From positions 620,001 through 684,000 of the forward strand of contig CAWJJG010000011.1 in assembly GCA_963843085.1 (NCBI GenBank): DNA of 64,000 bases, written 5' to 3'. Positions within the stretch are counted from its first letter, which is position 1, and each line of letters opens with the position of its first letter. Origin of the DNA: DASUPK01 sp963843085. Its GTDB lineage: Bacteria; Actinomycetota; Thermoleophilia; Solirubrobacterales; 70-9. The translations under genes and the position numbers were made by a program. The notes beneath the pieces are model-generated. The model had not been told where the DNA came from and did no database searches. It saw only the letters and a program-made list of their open reading frames with translations. Below, one piece after another: positions 18,762-29,089 of this stretch.

Positions 18762-19502
18762 ATGGGGGACGCAAAGCTCTACGTGATTCCCGGCTCGCAT
18801 CCGTCGCGCTCCGTGATGCTGATGCTCGACCGCAAGGCGATCCCGTACAAGCGCGTCGACCTGATGCCGGTGATCTCGAAGGGCGCCCTGCGGGCCTTGC
18901 GGTTCCCGGGGAACACGGTGCCTGCCCTCAAGCTCGGCGACAGCCGAATCCAGGGATCGCAGGAGATCGCTCGCGAGCTCGACCGGATTCAGCCGGACCC
19001 GCCGCTCCTCCCCTCTGACCCCGGTCAGCGCGCGAAGGTCGAAGAGGCGGAGGTCTGGGGCGACACCTTCCAGCACAACCCTCGTCAGCTGAGCTGGTGG
19101 GCGTTCAGGAAGAACCGGTCTCCGATGGAGAGCTACTCGCAGGGTGCGAGGCTGGGAATCCCGATCGGCCTGGCCGTGAAGACCGGTGGCCCCATCGTCT
19201 GGGCCGCCGCCAAGCTCAACGACGCGACCGACGAGAACGTCCGCGCCGATCTTGCGGCCCTCCCGGGGGACCTCGACCGAATCGACGGCTGGATCTCCGA
19301 CGGGGTGATGGGCGGCGAGCAGCCGAATGCCGCGGATTTCCAGATCGCCCCCACGCTCAGGCTGCTGATGACCTTCGACGACCTGCGTGCCGCGATCGAG
19401 AAGCGCCCCGCCGGCGAGCTCGCCCTCCGGGTCGTGCCCGATTTCCCGGGTCGCATGCCGCCGGTGTTCCCGGCCGAGTGGCTCCAGGGCGTGCGCGGCT
19501 AG
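18762..19502 (+). CDS. Glutathione S-transferase-like protein
   Basis: 246 aa. The N-terminal thioredoxin-like half reads KLYVIPGSHPSRSVMLMLDRKAIPYKRVDL and contains the cis-Pro region GNTVPALKLGDSRIQGSQEIARELD, where the acidic/Ser pair binds the thiol ligand in GSTs. The C-terminal half is helical. Actinobacteria usually make mycothiol rather than glutathione, so the thiol partner is uncertain. The stop TAG at 19500-19502 shares CTAG with the stop of the convergent folK. Confidence 0.8.
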   Translation: MGDAKLYVIPGSHPSRSVMLMLDRKAIPYKRVDLMPVISKGALRALRFPGNTVPALKLGDSRIQGSQEIARELDRIQPDPPLLPSDPGQRAKVEEAEVWGDTFQHNPRQLSWWAFRKNRSPMESYSQGARLGIPIGLAVKTGGPIVWAAAKLNDATDENVRADLAALPGDLDRIDGWISDGVMGGEQPNAADFQIAPTLRLLMTFDDLRAAIEKRPAGELALRVVPDFPGRMPPVFPAEWLQGVRG

Positions 19503-19996
19503 AGAAGAAGCGAGCCCACGCGACTGACCCGCTGTCCCGGGCCGAGCCCCTCGAGCGCGACCCGCAGCTCCGTGCCGTCGGGAAGACGCAGCCCGGGATC
19601 GAGCTCCAGCAGGGGAGCCAGGACGAACCGCCGCGAGGTCACCTCCGCATGTGGCAGCGTCAGCCGGTCGGTTACGAGCTCGACGTCGCCGAGGAGCAGC
19701 AGGTCGACGTCGATCGGCCGCGGCCCGTGACGCGGCCCGCCGAGGTCTCGGCCCGCTTCCGCCTCGATCTCCTTGCAGACGGCCAGCAGCTCCTCGGGCT
19801 CGAGCCCGCTGCGAATCCGCACCGCCGCATTCAGGAAGTCGGGCTGGTCGAGGATCTCCCCGACCGGCTCGGTCTCGTAGGTCGACGACGCGGCCTCGAC
19901 CGCAACATCGTGAGCCCTCAGCCCGTCTATCGCCCCGCGGAGCTGTGCCTCGCGGTCGCCGACGTTCGAGCCGAGCCCGAGGTAGCCGACCCTCAG
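19499..19996 (-). CDS. folK: 2-amino-4-hydroxy-6-hydroxymethyldihydropteridine pyrophosphokinase
   Basis: Pyrophosphorylates 6-hydroxymethyl-dihydropterin in folate synthesis. The protein begins GYLGLGSNVGDRE, the family start, and contains RHGPRPIDVDLLLLGD and LPHAEVTSRRFVLAPL, the two HPPK signatures. The start is CTG at 19996: it overlaps the folB stop as CTGA and has GGAGGG just upstream. No ATG, GTG or TTG is near. This gives 165 aa, the normal size. Translational coupling to folB is likely. Confidence 0.92.
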   Translation of the reverse strand: MRVGYLGLGSNVGDREAQLRGAIDGLRAHDVAVEAASSTYETEPVGEILDQPDFLNAAVRIRSGLEPEELLAVCKEIEAEAGRDLGGPRHGPRPIDVDLLLLGDVELVTDRLTLPHAEVTSRRFVLAPLLELDPGLRLPDGTELRVALEGLGPGQRVSRVGSLLL

Positions 19997-20415
19997 ACTC
20001 CCTCCTCGTCGTCGGGCTCGCGGTCCAGCGACTTCTCCAGGGTCACCTCGACCCCGGCCTCCTGGACGACATACGGCAGCGGCGGCTCCGGCTTGGCGGC
20101 GCGGACCCGCACCGACTCGCAGTCGAAGCGCTCCATCAGGCGTCCAGCCACGACCTGGCAGAGCCGCTCGAGCGTGCGATAGCTCTTCTCGGTCGCGGCC
20201 AAGGCGACGATGTCGCAGACCTCCGAGTAGTCGACGGTGTCGTCCACGCGGTCGGTGAGCACCGCGTCGCAATCCGGGACGTCGAAGGTGAGGTCGAACT
20301 CGAGCCGCTGGCCCACCTCCTGCTCGACGTCCGAGACGCCGTGGTGCGTATAGATGGAGAGGCCGCGGATCTCGACCTCGACCGACGGTTGCGCCGCGTC
20401 GTCGTGCTCGTCCAC
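19993..20415 (-). CDS. folB: Dihydroneopterin aldolase
   Basis: Converts dihydroneopterin to hydroxymethyl-dihydropterin in folate synthesis. Visible family features are VEIRGLSIYTHHGVSDVEQEVGQRLEFDL at the N-terminus, VDYSEVCDIV, the ERLCQVVAGRLME helix and VRVRAAKPEPPLPY. The start chosen is GTG at 20415, because TACTTT lies 7 bases upstream; a TTG three codons earlier (20424) is the alternative. It forms an operon with folK through a 4-nt CTGA overlap. It carries an acidic C-terminal tail (DREPDDEEGV). Confidence 0.92.
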   Translation of the reverse strand: MDEHDDAAQPSVEVEIRGLSIYTHHGVSDVEQEVGQRLEFDLTFDVPDCDAVLTDRVDDTVDYSEVCDIVALAATEKSYRTLERLCQVVAGRLMERFDCESVRVRAAKPEPPLPYVVQEAGVEVTLEKSLDREPDDEEGV

Positions 20416-20422
20416 GCTCGCC

Positions 20423-20428
20423 AAAGTA
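20423..20428 (-). promoter_or_regulatory. -10 box of folB-folK (leaderless)
   Basis: TACTTT, 7-nt spacer, GTG at 20415. Confidence 0.5.
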
Positions 20429-20452
20429 GCGGGTCATGAAAGGCTGTCGCGC

Positions 20453-21349
20453 GTGATCACCTCCAGCGAGCTCGAGCACCGGTTCGCCGACCTGACCGAG
20501 TGCCGCTTGCACTACGTCGCCCGCGGCGAGGGCAAGCCGATCCTCTTCCTCCATGGCTTCCCGCAGTTCTGGTTCCTCTGGCGCCGGCAGCTCGAGGACC
20601 TCGGCGAGGACCATGCCGTGTACGCCCCCGACATGCGCGGCTACAACCTCTCCTGCCGGCCCGAGGAGGTCGAGGCCTACCGGATGCGGCACCTGCTGGC
20701 CGACGTGCGCGAGCTGATCGAGAAGCTCGAGCTCACCGACCTGACGCTGGTGGGACATGACTGGGGCGGGATCGTCTCCTGGGCCTTCGCCCTCAAGTAC
20801 CCGGAGATGCTCGAGCGCCTGGTGGTCATCGACGCGCCCCCTCCGTTCACGTGGAACCGCGACCTGCGGGAGAGCCCCAAGCAGCGTCAGGCGGTCAACT
20901 ACATGCTCGAGTTCTCGAAGCCCTCACCCGGGCCCGAGGAGATGATGTCGGCGAACGACTTCGCGCTGATGGACGACCTGATGCTCCGGATCGGGGGCGC
21001 CGGTGCTCAGCTCACCGACGAGGATCGCGCCAGCTATCACGAGGCCTGGTCGCAGCCCGGCGCGCTCCGCGCGGGGCTCAACTACTACCGGGCCGCCCGC
21101 ATGGGCGAGCAGGTCGCGGCGGGCGGAGTGCCCGAAGAGTACGCGAGCAGGATGACCTCGCAGACCGTGGAGGTCCCGACCCTCGTGATCTGGGGAGAGA
21201 GCGACTCCGCCCTGTTGCCCTCCCTGACTCGCGGCCTGACCGAATGGGTCCCCGACGTGCGCGTCGAGATCGTTCCCGGCGCCGGCCACTGGGTCCCATA
21301 CGAGCGGCCGGACGAGGTCAACAGGCTGCTTCGCGAGTTCGTCGACTAG
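20453..21349 (+). CDS. Alpha/beta hydrolase, soluble epoxide hydrolase-like
   Basis: 298 aa from the GTG at 20453. The oxyanion loop HGFPQFWFLWRRQ is at 34-46, and the nucleophile elbow GHDWGG with Asp103 is at 101-106. The catalytic His is in PGAGHWVPYERPDEV. A Tyr-rich cap segment (NYYRAAR) offers the tyrosine expected of epoxide hydrolases. The substrate is unknown. It is transcribed against the folate genes around it and ends by sharing CTAG with the folP stop. Confidence 0.88.
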   Translation: MITSSELEHRFADLTECRLHYVARGEGKPILFLHGFPQFWFLWRRQLEDLGEDHAVYAPDMRGYNLSCRPEEVEAYRMRHLLADVRELIEKLELTDLTLVGHDWGGIVSWAFALKYPEMLERLVVIDAPPPFTWNRDLRESPKQRQAVNYMLEFSKPSPGPEEMMSANDFALMDDLMLRIGGAGAQLTDEDRASYHEAWSQPGALRAGLNYYRAARMGEQVAAGGVPEEYASRMTSQTVEVPTLVIWGESDSALLPSLTRGLTEWVPDVRVEIVPGAGHWVPYERPDEVNRLLREFVD

Positions 21350-22161
21350 CCGAAGGCGCGTGCGCGATCCGGGTCGAGGATCGCCTCGGCGGCGGTGAGC
21401 GCTTGGCGCATCGGGCCGACATCGTGGACGCGGAGCATGCGGGCGCCGTTCGCGAACGCGATCATGTTCGAGGCGATCGTCCCGCCCAGCCGCTCCCCGA
21501 CCTCAGCGCAGGTGAGCTTGCCGAGGAAGCTCTTGCGCGACGAGCCGAAGGCGATCGGGCATCCGAGGTCGACGAATTCGCCGAGGCGGCGGTGGAGCTC
21601 GAGGTTGTGCTCGACCGTCTTGCCGAAACCGATTCCGGGATCGACCCAGATGCGCTCCTCCGGCACCCCCCTGGCGACGGCGAACTCGATGCGCTCGGCC
21701 AGAAAGGCCTTGACGTCGTCGACGACGTCGTCGTAGACGGGGTTCTCCTGCATCGTCCGCGGGTCACCGAGCATGTGCATGAGAACCAGCTCGCAGCCGG
21801 TCTTGGCGCAGACGTCCGCCAGCTCCGGATCAGCGCGCAGCGCGGTGACATCGTTGACCATCATGGCGCCGGCCTCCAGGGCAGCCTCGGCCACCACCGC
21901 CTTCGAGGTGTCGATCGAAATCGGGATCCCATCCCGGGCCAGGCCCTCGATCACCGGCTGGACCCGAAGGAGCTCCTCCCCGGCGGCGACCGCCCGCGCC
22001 CCCGGCCGACTCGACTCCCCGCCGATGTCGAGGACGTCCGCCCCCTCCACGGCCAGCTCCCGCCCGTGCGCGATCGCCCGCTCGGGGTCGAGGAACTCGC
22101 CACCGTCCGAGAACGAGTCGGGGGTTACGTTCACGATCCCCATCACACTTGGCCGGTCCAC
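21346..22161 (-). CDS. folP: Dihydropteroate synthase
   Basis: Joins hydroxymethyl-dihydropterin pyrophosphate to p-aminobenzoate, the sulfonamide target. The DHPS signatures SVMGIVNVTPDSFSDGG and LDIGGESSRPGA, then ISIDTSK and GFGKTVEHN and the SSRKSFLG motif are all present. The start chosen is GTG at 22161 (271 aa, normal size), with AGGGG a few bases upstream. It begins 8 bases after the stop of the small lipoprotein gene, so the two are likely co-transcribed. Confidence 0.95.
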   Translation of the reverse strand: MDRPSVMGIVNVTPDSFSDGGEFLDPERAIAHGRELAVEGADVLDIGGESSRPGARAVAAGEELLRVQPVIEGLARDGIPISIDTSKAVVAEAALEAGAMMVNDVTALRADPELADVCAKTGCELVLMHMLGDPRTMQENPVYDDVVDDVKAFLAERIEFAVARGVPEERIWVDPGIGFGKTVEHNLELHRRLGEFVDLGCPIAFGSSRKSFLGKLTCAEVGERLGGTIASNMIAFANGARMLRVHDVGPMRQALTAAEAILDPDRARAFG

Positions 22162-22169
22162 GATCGCCC

Positions 22170-22493
22170 CTATTCCGCCCGGATCAGCTGCCCCGTCGGG
22201 GTCAGCTCGACGAAGTGATGCGTGTCGCCGTCGCGATAGCTCTGACACTGATTGGCGGGCCGGTCGTCAACGGCCTGCCGAGGCTCATGCACAACGTCGA
22301 CGACCCAGTCGGACACCCCCGGAATCCCCTCCGAAAGGCATGGCCCCGCGCCTAGGTCTTCCTTCGCCTTGCCGGCATAGATGAACTTGGCAGCAGCAAT
22401 GGCCTTGTCCTTCTCCGCCTGGCTGGCACCGGACGACCCGCCACACCCGGCAATGAAGATCACGAGTCCAAGGGCTGTCGCGACGAGACGCAT
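22170..22493 (-). CDS. Small lipoprotein, unknown function
   Basis: 107 aa. The type II signal peptide is MRLVATALGLVIFIAGC, with the lipobox IAGC putting the lipidated cysteine at residue 17. A Gly/Ser linker and a short domain with two further cysteines (GPC and NQC) follow. I do not recognise a family. It sits between ftsH (after a hairpin) and folP. Confidence 0.75.
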   Translation of the reverse strand: MRLVATALGLVIFIAGCGGSSGASQAEKDKAIAAAKFIYAGKAKEDLGAGPCLSEGIPGVSDWVVDVVHEPRQAVDDRPANQCQSYRDGDTHHFVELTPTGQLIRAE

Positions 22494-22542
22494 ACCCGAA
22501 GTATCCCGAGCGCATCTTCCGCGGGTGGCGCCATGGGAGGGG

Positions 22543-22573
22543 CCCATCGACGCGATTACTGAGCGTCGATGGG
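22543..22573 (-). terminator. 11-bp perfect hairpin downstream of ftsH
   Basis: Arms 22543-22553 and 22563-22573 with a 9-nt loop, starting 49 bases after the ftsH stop. No T-run. It probably terminates or attenuates ftsH transcription before the lipoprotein-folP pair. Confidence 0.6.
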
Positions 22574-22622
22574 AGGTTCCTATGGCGACAGGACCCGCGG
22601 CGAAGCGGCCGGAATCTTCCGA

Positions 22623-24584
<1,962 letters not shown>

Positions 24585-24658
24585 AATGGATGTCCCTCTG
24601 CCCGGGGTTTACGCCGAATTTGGGCGCCCGGATCTATCGCGAGAGTACCAGCGTAGCT

Positions 24659-25204
24659 TCAGCGGTCTTGAGGGTTTTCCCGCAGTGCGGCCACGTAGGA
24701 GAGGTTGCGGTGGCGCTGCGCGTGGTCGAGGCCGTAGCCGATCGCGAACCGATTCGGGATCTCGAAGCCGACGTAGCGGACCGGAAGGTCCACACGCCTC
24801 CGCTCCGGCTTTGTGAGCAGCGCGCAGACCTCGATCGATTTCGGCTCTCTGGCGCGCAGGTTGCGGAGGAGGTAGTGGAGAGTGAGGCCTGAGTCGATGA
24901 TGTCCTCGACGATCAGAACGTCGCGGTCGGCGATCGGCGCATCCAGGTCCTTGAGGATGCGCACCACCCCGGAGGAGTCGGTCGAAGAGCCGTAGCTCGA
25001 GACCGCCATGAAATCGAGCTCGCAGTCGATCGTCAGATGGCGCATCAGGTCGGCGAGGAATGGAACAGCCCCCTTCAGAATCGCCACCAGAAGTGGCGGG
25101 CGCCCCTCGTAGTCCCGGCTCACCTCGGCGGCGAGCTCGGCGACCCGGCGCTGGAGGTCCTCTTCTGAGACGAGGACGTCCCCGATCTCGTCGTCGGTTC
25201 CCAT
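24659..25204 (-). CDS. hpt: Hypoxanthine-guanine phosphoribosyltransferase
   Basis: Purine salvage: converts hypoxanthine or guanine plus PRPP to the nucleotide. The PRPP-binding motif VLIVEDIIDSGLTL is at about 115-128, LKGAVPFLADL at 44-54 and the purine-contacting segment VGFEIPNRFAIGYGLD near 145-160. Length 181 aa is typical. A TAGACT box lies 9 bases upstream of the ATG, one base more than the leaderless pattern. It is 12 bases downstream of tilS. Confidence 0.96.
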   Translation of the reverse strand: MGTDDEIGDVLVSEEDLQRRVAELAAEVSRDYEGRPPLLVAILKGAVPFLADLMRHLTIDCELDFMAVSSYGSSTDSSGVVRILKDLDAPIADRDVLIVEDIIDSGLTLHYLLRNLRAREPKSIEVCALLTKPERRRVDLPVRYVGFEIPNRFAIGYGLDHAQRHRNLSYVAALRENPQDR

Positions 25205-25216
25205 GTGGGGCGGAGT

Positions 25217-26560
25217 CTATGGACCGGCCTGGGACGCCCTGAGCACGGCGGACTCCGGGGCGCCCGCCTTCGCCGCGAATTCCTCGGAGACGGCGACTCC
25301 CGCGATCCAGGCGATCCGGTCCCCGGCCTCCACCACGGGCAGAACACCTCGCAGCGACCGCGGCACCTTTCGGTCCGTGAACAGATCCTGGAGCGACTTC
25401 GTTCCATCCAGGCCGAGCGGCTGCATCCGGTCGCCCTCACGCCAGGCCCGGACCGTGACGGCGGTCCCGAGCGCGGCGGGGTCGAGGACCGCCAGGTCGG
25501 GCCCCCCGGCGGCTGGAACACCTCGCTCGATCTCGGCCCGGACCTCCCATGAGCCGAAGCGGCACACACCCGGCACGGTCAGGACGCTCTCGGCGGGTTC
25601 CTCGGCCTCGCCCAAGGCAAAGCGGACATGGCCGTGCTCGGCGTGTGCCTCGAGTCCACCCCCGAGCTCGATCACGCCTCCCTCGGGTTGCTGCACGAGG
25701 CGCCAGATCTCGGCGGCGCGCGCCCGACCGAGGGGCACCTGCCGGCCGGCCTCCCGCTCGGCCATCGCTCGCAGCACGAGCCGGCGGATCGCCGGGTCCA
25801 TCTCCCCCAGAGCGTCCCGGTCGATCGCCCCGGCCACCGCTGCGCCGGCCGATGAGAGGACCTCCGCGGCGAGCCGATCCAGGGTCTCCGCCTCCTCTGC
25901 GAGCTCCGCGTGGGTCTCGGCGATCGTCGCCTCCACCTCAGGGCCGATCTCCCTCAGAACGGGAAGCACCTCGTTACGGATCCGATTGCGGGCGAAAACC
26001 GGCTCGGCGTTGCTGGGATCGTCGGAGAACGGAAGGCCCGCCTCCCGCGCCAGGCGCCGCCCCTCATCGCGGTCGAGGCCGAGCAGCGGGCGGATGACGT
26101 GACCGCGCCGTGCCCGCAGCCCCAGCAGCGCTCGGCGGCCTGGCGAAGTCGCGAGCCGATAGAGGACGGTCTCCGAGAGATCCGTCCGGGTGTGGCCGGT
26201 CGCCACCCAGTCGAGCCCGCGGGCTAGACGCAGCCGCTCCGCCGCCGCATAGCGGACCCGTCGGGCCTCCGCCTGAAGGTTGCCCTCCGCGAGCTCGGGA
26301 TGCTCCACCTCCAGCTCGATCCCCAGCATCCGGCAGAGCTCTTCGCAGGTCGCCTGGTCGTCGTCGGAGCCGGAGCGCAGCCCGTAGTTGAGATGGAGAC
26401 CAAGCAGCCGCTCTTGCCCCACCACCTCCGCCAGCCCGGCGGCGGTGGCGGCGGAATCCGCGCCTCCGGAGACGAGGACGAGGCCGCGCGAGGTGTCCGC
26501 CACGAGACCGCTTGCACGGACCGCGCGGGCCAGGACCGGGAGGCCGGTGGCGTCCGACAT
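25217..26560 (-). CDS. tilS: tRNA(Ile)-lysidine synthase
   Basis: Modifies C34 of the CAU-anticodon tRNA-Ile to lysidine. The N-type PP-loop SGGADS is at residues 31-36 (consensus SGGxDS). The LGLHLNYGLR and RVRYAAAERLRLARGLDWVATGHTRTD segments belong to the ATPase core, and a C-terminal domain is present. Length 447 aa fits the family. The ATG at 26560 is chosen because TAGAAT stands 7 bases upstream; the frame stays open beyond it. Confidence 0.93.
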   Translation of the reverse strand: MSDATGLPVLARAVRASGLVADTSRGLVLVSGGADSAATAAGLAEVVGQERLLGLHLNYGLRSGSDDDQATCEELCRMLGIELEVEHPELAEGNLQAEARRVRYAAAERLRLARGLDWVATGHTRTDLSETVLYRLATSPGRRALLGLRARRGHVIRPLLGLDRDEGRRLAREAGLPFSDDPSNAEPVFARNRIRNEVLPVLREIGPEVEATIAETHAELAEEAETLDRLAAEVLSSAGAAVAGAIDRDALGEMDPAIRRLVLRAMAEREAGRQVPLGRARAAEIWRLVQQPEGGVIELGGGLEAHAEHGHVRFALGEAEEPAESVLTVPGVCRFGSWEVRAEIERGVPAAGGPDLAVLDPAALGTAVTVRAWREGDRMQPLGLDGTKSLQDLFTDRKVPRSLRGVLPVVEAGDRIAWIAGVAVSEEFAAKAGAPESAVLRASQAGP

Positions 26561-26567
26561 ACCCAGG

Positions 26568-26573
26568 ATTCTA
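26568..26573 (-). promoter_or_regulatory. -10 box of tilS (leaderless)
   Basis: TAGAAT, 7-nt spacer, ATG at 26560. A TATACA (26582-26587) on the other strand is 9 bases before the divergent CAP gene. Confidence 0.55.
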
Positions 26574-26596
26574 GAAAGCGGTATACAGCCGCTCTT

Positions 26597-27121
26597 GTGT
26601 TTCGGAAAGGAATCTTCAAAACGCTCGTGCTGACGGCCGCCTTCGGGCTCTGCCCGACCGCCGCGGCCCACGCGTGCGTGCGTGAGGCGAAGTCCCCCGC
26701 CCACCTCACCAATCAGACGGCCAGGCAGGCGGTGCTCTGCCTGATCAACGAGCGACGTGCCCACGCCGGCAGGGGCGCGCTGCAGGAGAACGCGTCCCTC
26801 GACTCCTCGGCCCAGGGTCACGCGGTTGCGATGGTCAGGCACAACTCCTACTCGCACGGCAACGCCGCGCACCGAATCCGCGCGTCGGGCTACCTGGCCG
26901 GAGCGAGCGTCTGGTCGATCGGAGAGAACCTCGCGTGGGGCCCGCAGCGGCTCGGCAGCCCGAAGCGAATCGTCGCCCAGTGGATGCACAGCCCCGAGCA
27001 CCGCAGGGTCCTGCTCGGCGGGTTCCGCGACGTCGGGGTGGGGATGACGAAGGGCGCCCCCTTCCCCCACTTCGGCCACAACACCGCGACCTACACGGTC
27101 GACCTCGGCTCCCGCAACTGA
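26597..27121 (+). CDS. Secreted CAP/SCP-domain protein
   Basis: 174 aa. The signal peptide begins VFRKGIFKTLVLTAAFGL and ends near AAAHA before CVREA. CAP motifs: LCLINERRAHAGRGALQENASL, then HNSYSHGNAAHRI, GENLAWG and WMHSPEHRRVLLGGFRDVGVG, so both cavity histidines and the glutamates of the CAP site are present. The start is the GTG at 26597, with TATACA 9 bases upstream. It is followed 120 bases later by a second CAP gene on the same strand; the two share the architecture but not close sequence, so they look like an old duplication. Confidence 0.88.
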   Translation: MFRKGIFKTLVLTAAFGLCPTAAAHACVREAKSPAHLTNQTARQAVLCLINERRAHAGRGALQENASLDSSAQGHAVAMVRHNSYSHGNAAHRIRASGYLAGASVWSIGENLAWGPQRLGSPKRIVAQWMHSPEHRRVLLGGFRDVGVGMTKGAPFPHFGHNTATYTVDLGSRN

Positions 27122-27241
27122 TTTCTACGCAGTTTTCGCAACGGCGAAAGGTCCAAGGATCTCCCACCCCCGCTAAAGGACGCGCGGCTGATCTTCCGCG
27201 CTCCGCGTGCAGAGGAACGCTGAGAGCTCGATGCAGCACAT

Positions 27242-27880
27242 GTGTCGAGACCAAGAAACATCCTCAGCCTCATCGCCGTCCTGGCCGCCTGGGCACTGGT
27301 GGCCAGCTCGTCCGCCTTCGCCACCGATTGCGGGCCGGTCGGCACCCAGGTCACGGGTCTCAACGAGGCGCAGATGGAGGGCTCGATCACCTGCCTGATC
27401 AACGACCAGCGGGCCTCGCATGGGCTCCAGCCGGTTTCGTCCAATACCGACCTGCGAGACGCGGCGCTCAGCCACTCGAAAGAGATGGTCCACCAGGGGT
27501 ACTTCGAGCACACCTCGCCGGCGGGTCTGACCTTCATGGACCGCATCGAGTCGACGGGATACATGCGGGGGACCCGCAGCTGGACGGTCGGCGAGAACCT
27601 GGTCTGGGGCACCGGGCCGCTGAGCACGCCTCAGGCCCTGGTCACCGCCTGGATGAACAGCCCTCCCCATCGTGAGAATCTGCTGCGGCCCGCGTTCCGC
27701 GAGCTCGGCGTCGCCGCCCTCCCCGGCACGCCCCTGAGCAGCTCCGACCTGACCGGGGTCACGGTCTCGAGTGAGTACGGGTACCGCGTCTTCGGCGGCA
27801 AGAGCAAGAAGAAGAAGCACAAGGCGCACAAGGCCCGCAAGGCTCGCAAGGCCGGCAAAGGCGCCAAGAAGCGCCGCTAG
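27242..27880 (+). CDS. Secreted CAP/SCP-domain protein with Lys/Arg-rich tail
   Basis: 212 aa, GTG start. The signal peptide is about residues 1-28 (ILSLIAVLAAWALVASSSAFA). The CAP domain contains CLINDQRASHGLQPV, HSKEMVHQGYFEHTSP, GENLVWG and WMNSPPHRENLLRPAFRELGV. The last 30 residues (from KSKKKKHKAHKARKAR) are almost entirely Lys, Ala and Arg, giving a strongly basic tail that could bind teichoic-type polymers, phospholipid or nucleic acid outside the cell. The stop shares CTAG with the convergent cyclase gene. Confidence 0.88.
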   Translation: MSRPRNILSLIAVLAAWALVASSSAFATDCGPVGTQVTGLNEAQMEGSITCLINDQRASHGLQPVSSNTDLRDAALSHSKEMVHQGYFEHTSPAGLTFMDRIESTGYMRGTRSWTVGENLVWGTGPLSTPQALVTAWMNSPPHRENLLRPAFRELGVAALPGTPLSSSDLTGVTVSSEYGYRVFGGKSKKKKHKAHKARKARKAGKGAKKRR

Positions 27881-29076
27881 TCTTCCATTGCGGGACGGGC
27901 TATATAGAGAGAGATGGCGTCGGGGAAGCCCTTGAGGACCACCTCGCCGATCGGGTCGAAGCTGAGGAAGTCGGACTCCCTGATGGCCTTGACGAGCGCC
28001 TCGGTCACCAGCACCTCGCCTCCAAGCGCCCTAGTCACCACGCGATGGGCGAGGTTGACGTCCCCGCCGAAGTAGTCGCCGTCCCGGAACACCGCTGCCC
28101 CGTGATGAAGCCCGACCCGCGGCTGGGGCCGCTCCTGGAAAAGGGTCAGGAACCCCACCGCCCACTCGGTCAACGTCGCCGGCTCCGGCGAGACCACCAT
28201 CACCTCGTCTCCGATCGTCTTCACGATCGTCGCCTCGTTCGGCAGGGTCGCCTCGACGGTGTCCACGAAGCGCTCGATCATGTCGAGGGCCTCCTCGTCA
28301 CCCTCCTCCTCGGTGTAGCGGGTGAATCCCGTGAGGTCGACGAAGCAGAACGTCATCGAGACGCGCGCCAGGCCGCGTCCGGCGCCCCCGATGTCCGCCT
28401 CCATGTGCCCCACCACGTCCTGCTCGATGTAGAAGCGCAGGTAGCGGTTGTGCATGTACTCCATCAGCGGGCCGGTGACGGGAATGAGATCGGCGGCGAG
28501 CTCGCCCATCTCCTCCGCGATCTCCAGCGGCGGCACCTCCTCCTGCATCAGCGGCTCGTGGATGTAGAGGTGGAAGAGCCGCACCTCCGCGTCCGCCACC
28601 TTCCGGATCGACTGGGCGTAGACCCTGACGAGCTGGAGGAAGGCCACCAGTGGAAAGCCGGACGCGAGAACGTTCGCGCAGTGCCGCATCGCGCCGAGGT
28701 CCTGCTCGTTGAGCATCCCCTCGGCTCCCATCGGGGTCCCCAGCAGAGTCATGAGCCGGTCGATCAGCTCGGGCTCGAGCCCGGTCAGCTCGGCGGCCTG
28801 CTCCCTGGTGTAGTGGCCCTCGGGGACCTGAAAGAGATCCTCGGCGAAGCCGAACGCGAGCCGCCCTCCGCGGGCCGCCTCGCGAATCGCATCCACCGAG
28901 TACCCGCGCTCTCTCATCCGTGCGATCACGCGGGCCTGAGCCGCCGAGGCCGGCGTCCAATGCCCGTCCTTGACTGGCACCAGGCCGTCCTCGGCCCATC
29001 GCTTCAGCGTCGACGACGAGACGCCGGCGATCTTGCTGGCCTCCGCGAGCGAGATCGTGTTGCTCCGATCGTTCAT
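27877..29076 (-). CDS. MerR-type HTH fused to a class III nucleotide cyclase
   Basis: 399 aa. Residues 8-75 are a MerR-like winged helix (ISLAEASKIAGVSSSTLKRWAEDGLVPV then ARVIARMRERGYSVDAIREAA). Residues about 85-225 form a helical middle region that I cannot name. Residues about 240-395 are a class III adenylate/guanylate cyclase: metal-binding Asp247 in FCFVDLTGFT and Asp290 in KTIGDEVMV, transition-state residues in GGDVNLAHRV (Asn341, Arg345). All key catalytic positions seem present, so it may be an enzyme that also binds DNA, or a sensor regulated by nucleotide. The upstream region has two strong hairpins. Confidence 0.88.
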   Translation of the reverse strand: MNDRSNTISLAEASKIAGVSSSTLKRWAEDGLVPVKDGHWTPASAAQARVIARMRERGYSVDAIREAARGGRLAFGFAEDLFQVPEGHYTREQAAELTGLEPELIDRLMTLLGTPMGAEGMLNEQDLGAMRHCANVLASGFPLVAFLQLVRVYAQSIRKVADAEVRLFHLYIHEPLMQEEVPPLEIAEEMGELAADLIPVTGPLMEYMHNRYLRFYIEQDVVGHMEADIGGAGRGLARVSMTFCFVDLTGFTRYTEEEGDEEALDMIERFVDTVEATLPNEATIVKTIGDEVMVVSPEPATLTEWAVGFLTLFQERPQPRVGLHHGAAVFRDGDYFGGDVNLAHRVVTRALGGEVLVTEALVKAIRESDFLSFDPIGEVVLKGFPDAISLYIARPAMED

Positions 29077-29089
29077 GCCCCCGGAAGCA

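Noticed and set aside
26581..26587. GTATAC as a -10 shared by tilS and the CAP gene on both strands
   Set aside because: tilS has a better-placed box of its own (TAGAAT, 7 bases before the start), so a shared palindromic -10 is not needed.
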